Positions 13,048-13,325 of a stretch of 13,325 bases of DNA are shown here, one piece after another (position 1 is the stretch's first letter; each line of letters begins with the position of its first letter). The DNA is from Fibrobacterota bacterium (lineage in GTDB: Bacteria > Fibrobacterota > Chitinivibrionia > Chitinivibrionales > Chitinispirillaceae): positions 1 through 13,325 of the forward strand of contig JAEZKP010000013.1 in NCBI GenBank assembly GCA_023436145.1. The letters are read 5' to 3'. The notes under the pieces are model-generated. The model did no database searches. It was not told the origin of the DNA and saw nothing but the letters and a program-made list of their open reading frames with translations. A program made the position numbers and the translations under genes.

Positions 13048-13325
13048 GAAAAAGAAAATGTCTGAACATCATCATTGCGATTGTGAGAATCAAATCGAGA
13101 CTGAGCCACTACTGCACGAAAAAATGTTGAACCCAACAGATTCCATTCTATCAAAGATCACCATTACACAACCGGTGTACTCAGGCGGTAAGAATCAAAT
13201 AAACGGAATTGTTGTAGGCAGGATTATCCATATCGAAGAAAAAAACACTCCACTGGTGGATTTCCCGTCTAATATCTCGGATAAAGCAATCCAGGCATTA
13301 TCAACAGTTGCAGTTGGACCAGATG
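13046..13325 (+). CDS. DUF6484-like protein (T6SS-associated family), cut by the window end
   Basis: The frame opens at an ATG at 13046 (MKKKMSEHHH...; a second ATG at 13058 is possible) and runs 93 codons to the window edge without a stop. After a polar leader with HHHCDCEN, the segment NGIVVGRIIHIEEKN (about 53-67) is followed by TPLVDFPSN and STVAVGPD. This order, GVVVG...G...PLVDFPGN...STVAL, is what I recall for DUF6484, a domain found beside PAAR-like, DUF2169 and VgrG-type genes of type VI secretion loci. The ribosome binding site is weak. If the assignment is right, more secretion accessory genes should follow beyond the window. The role of the family is not established. Confidence 0.6.
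   Translation, partial: MKKKMSEHHHCDCENQIETEPLLHEKMLNPTDSILSKITITQPVYSGGKNQINGIVVGRIIHIEEKNTPLVDFPSNISDKAIQALSTVAVGPD

Noticed and set aside
1..13325. CRISPR array, tRNA or rRNA genes
   Set aside because: No regularly spaced repeat array, no cloverleaf with the GTTCGA-type loop, and no ribosomal RNA core sequences were seen on either strand.

Overview
The window looks like a chromosomal segment of a moderately AT-rich, Gram-negative-type bacterium. It encodes the MEP isoprenoid pathway (IspD), a probable lipoprotein, and ThiH-type (radical SAM, tyrosine-dependent) thiazole synthesis. The last is usual in anaerobes and facultative organisms. I cannot assign a phylum from the sequence. A poorly sampled anaerobic lineage, such as a relative of Fibrobacterota/Chitinispirillia, is only a guess.

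Layout. (1) Bases 1-311 hold the C-terminal end of a Y1 (REP-associated) transposase, followed by about 330 bp without a gene. (2) Bases 676-5726 are all on the minus strand. Read in transcription order they are a bacteriohemerythrin, an Rrf2-family regulator with three conserved-type cysteines, then a tight operon metA-cysE-thiS-thiG-thiH. The operon covers entry points for sulfur: O-acylhomoserine for methionine, O-acetylserine for cysteine, and the thiazole of thiamine. It ends in a hairpin plus U-tract built from two copies of a GGGGACGG-type repeat. The thiH stop codon lies inside that repeat. (3) Bases 5954-10509, on the plus strand, hold argB, argD, argG (arginine synthesis), ispD and tag (DNA repair). 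tag starts with TTG inside the end of ispD. (4) Bases 10639-11334 encode a probable lipoprotein of unknown function.

(5) Bases 11437-13325 are the accessory part. They encode a stand-alone papain/C39-like cysteine peptidase, a small protein with an HNH/WHH-nuclease-like histidine pattern, and the start of a protein that looks like the DUF6484 family. That family is known beside type VI secretion (T6SS) accessory and effector genes. The first two genes are each preceded, just upstream of a good ribosome binding site, by a clear inverted repeat. One has a stem of about 20 bp, the other is a perfect 8-bp dyad. I read this as the edge of an effector or polymorphic-toxin locus of a contractile secretion system. 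This is the part of the window most likely to be undescribed, but the functional link between the three genes is inference.

No tRNA, rRNA, CRISPR array or riboswitch was recognised.
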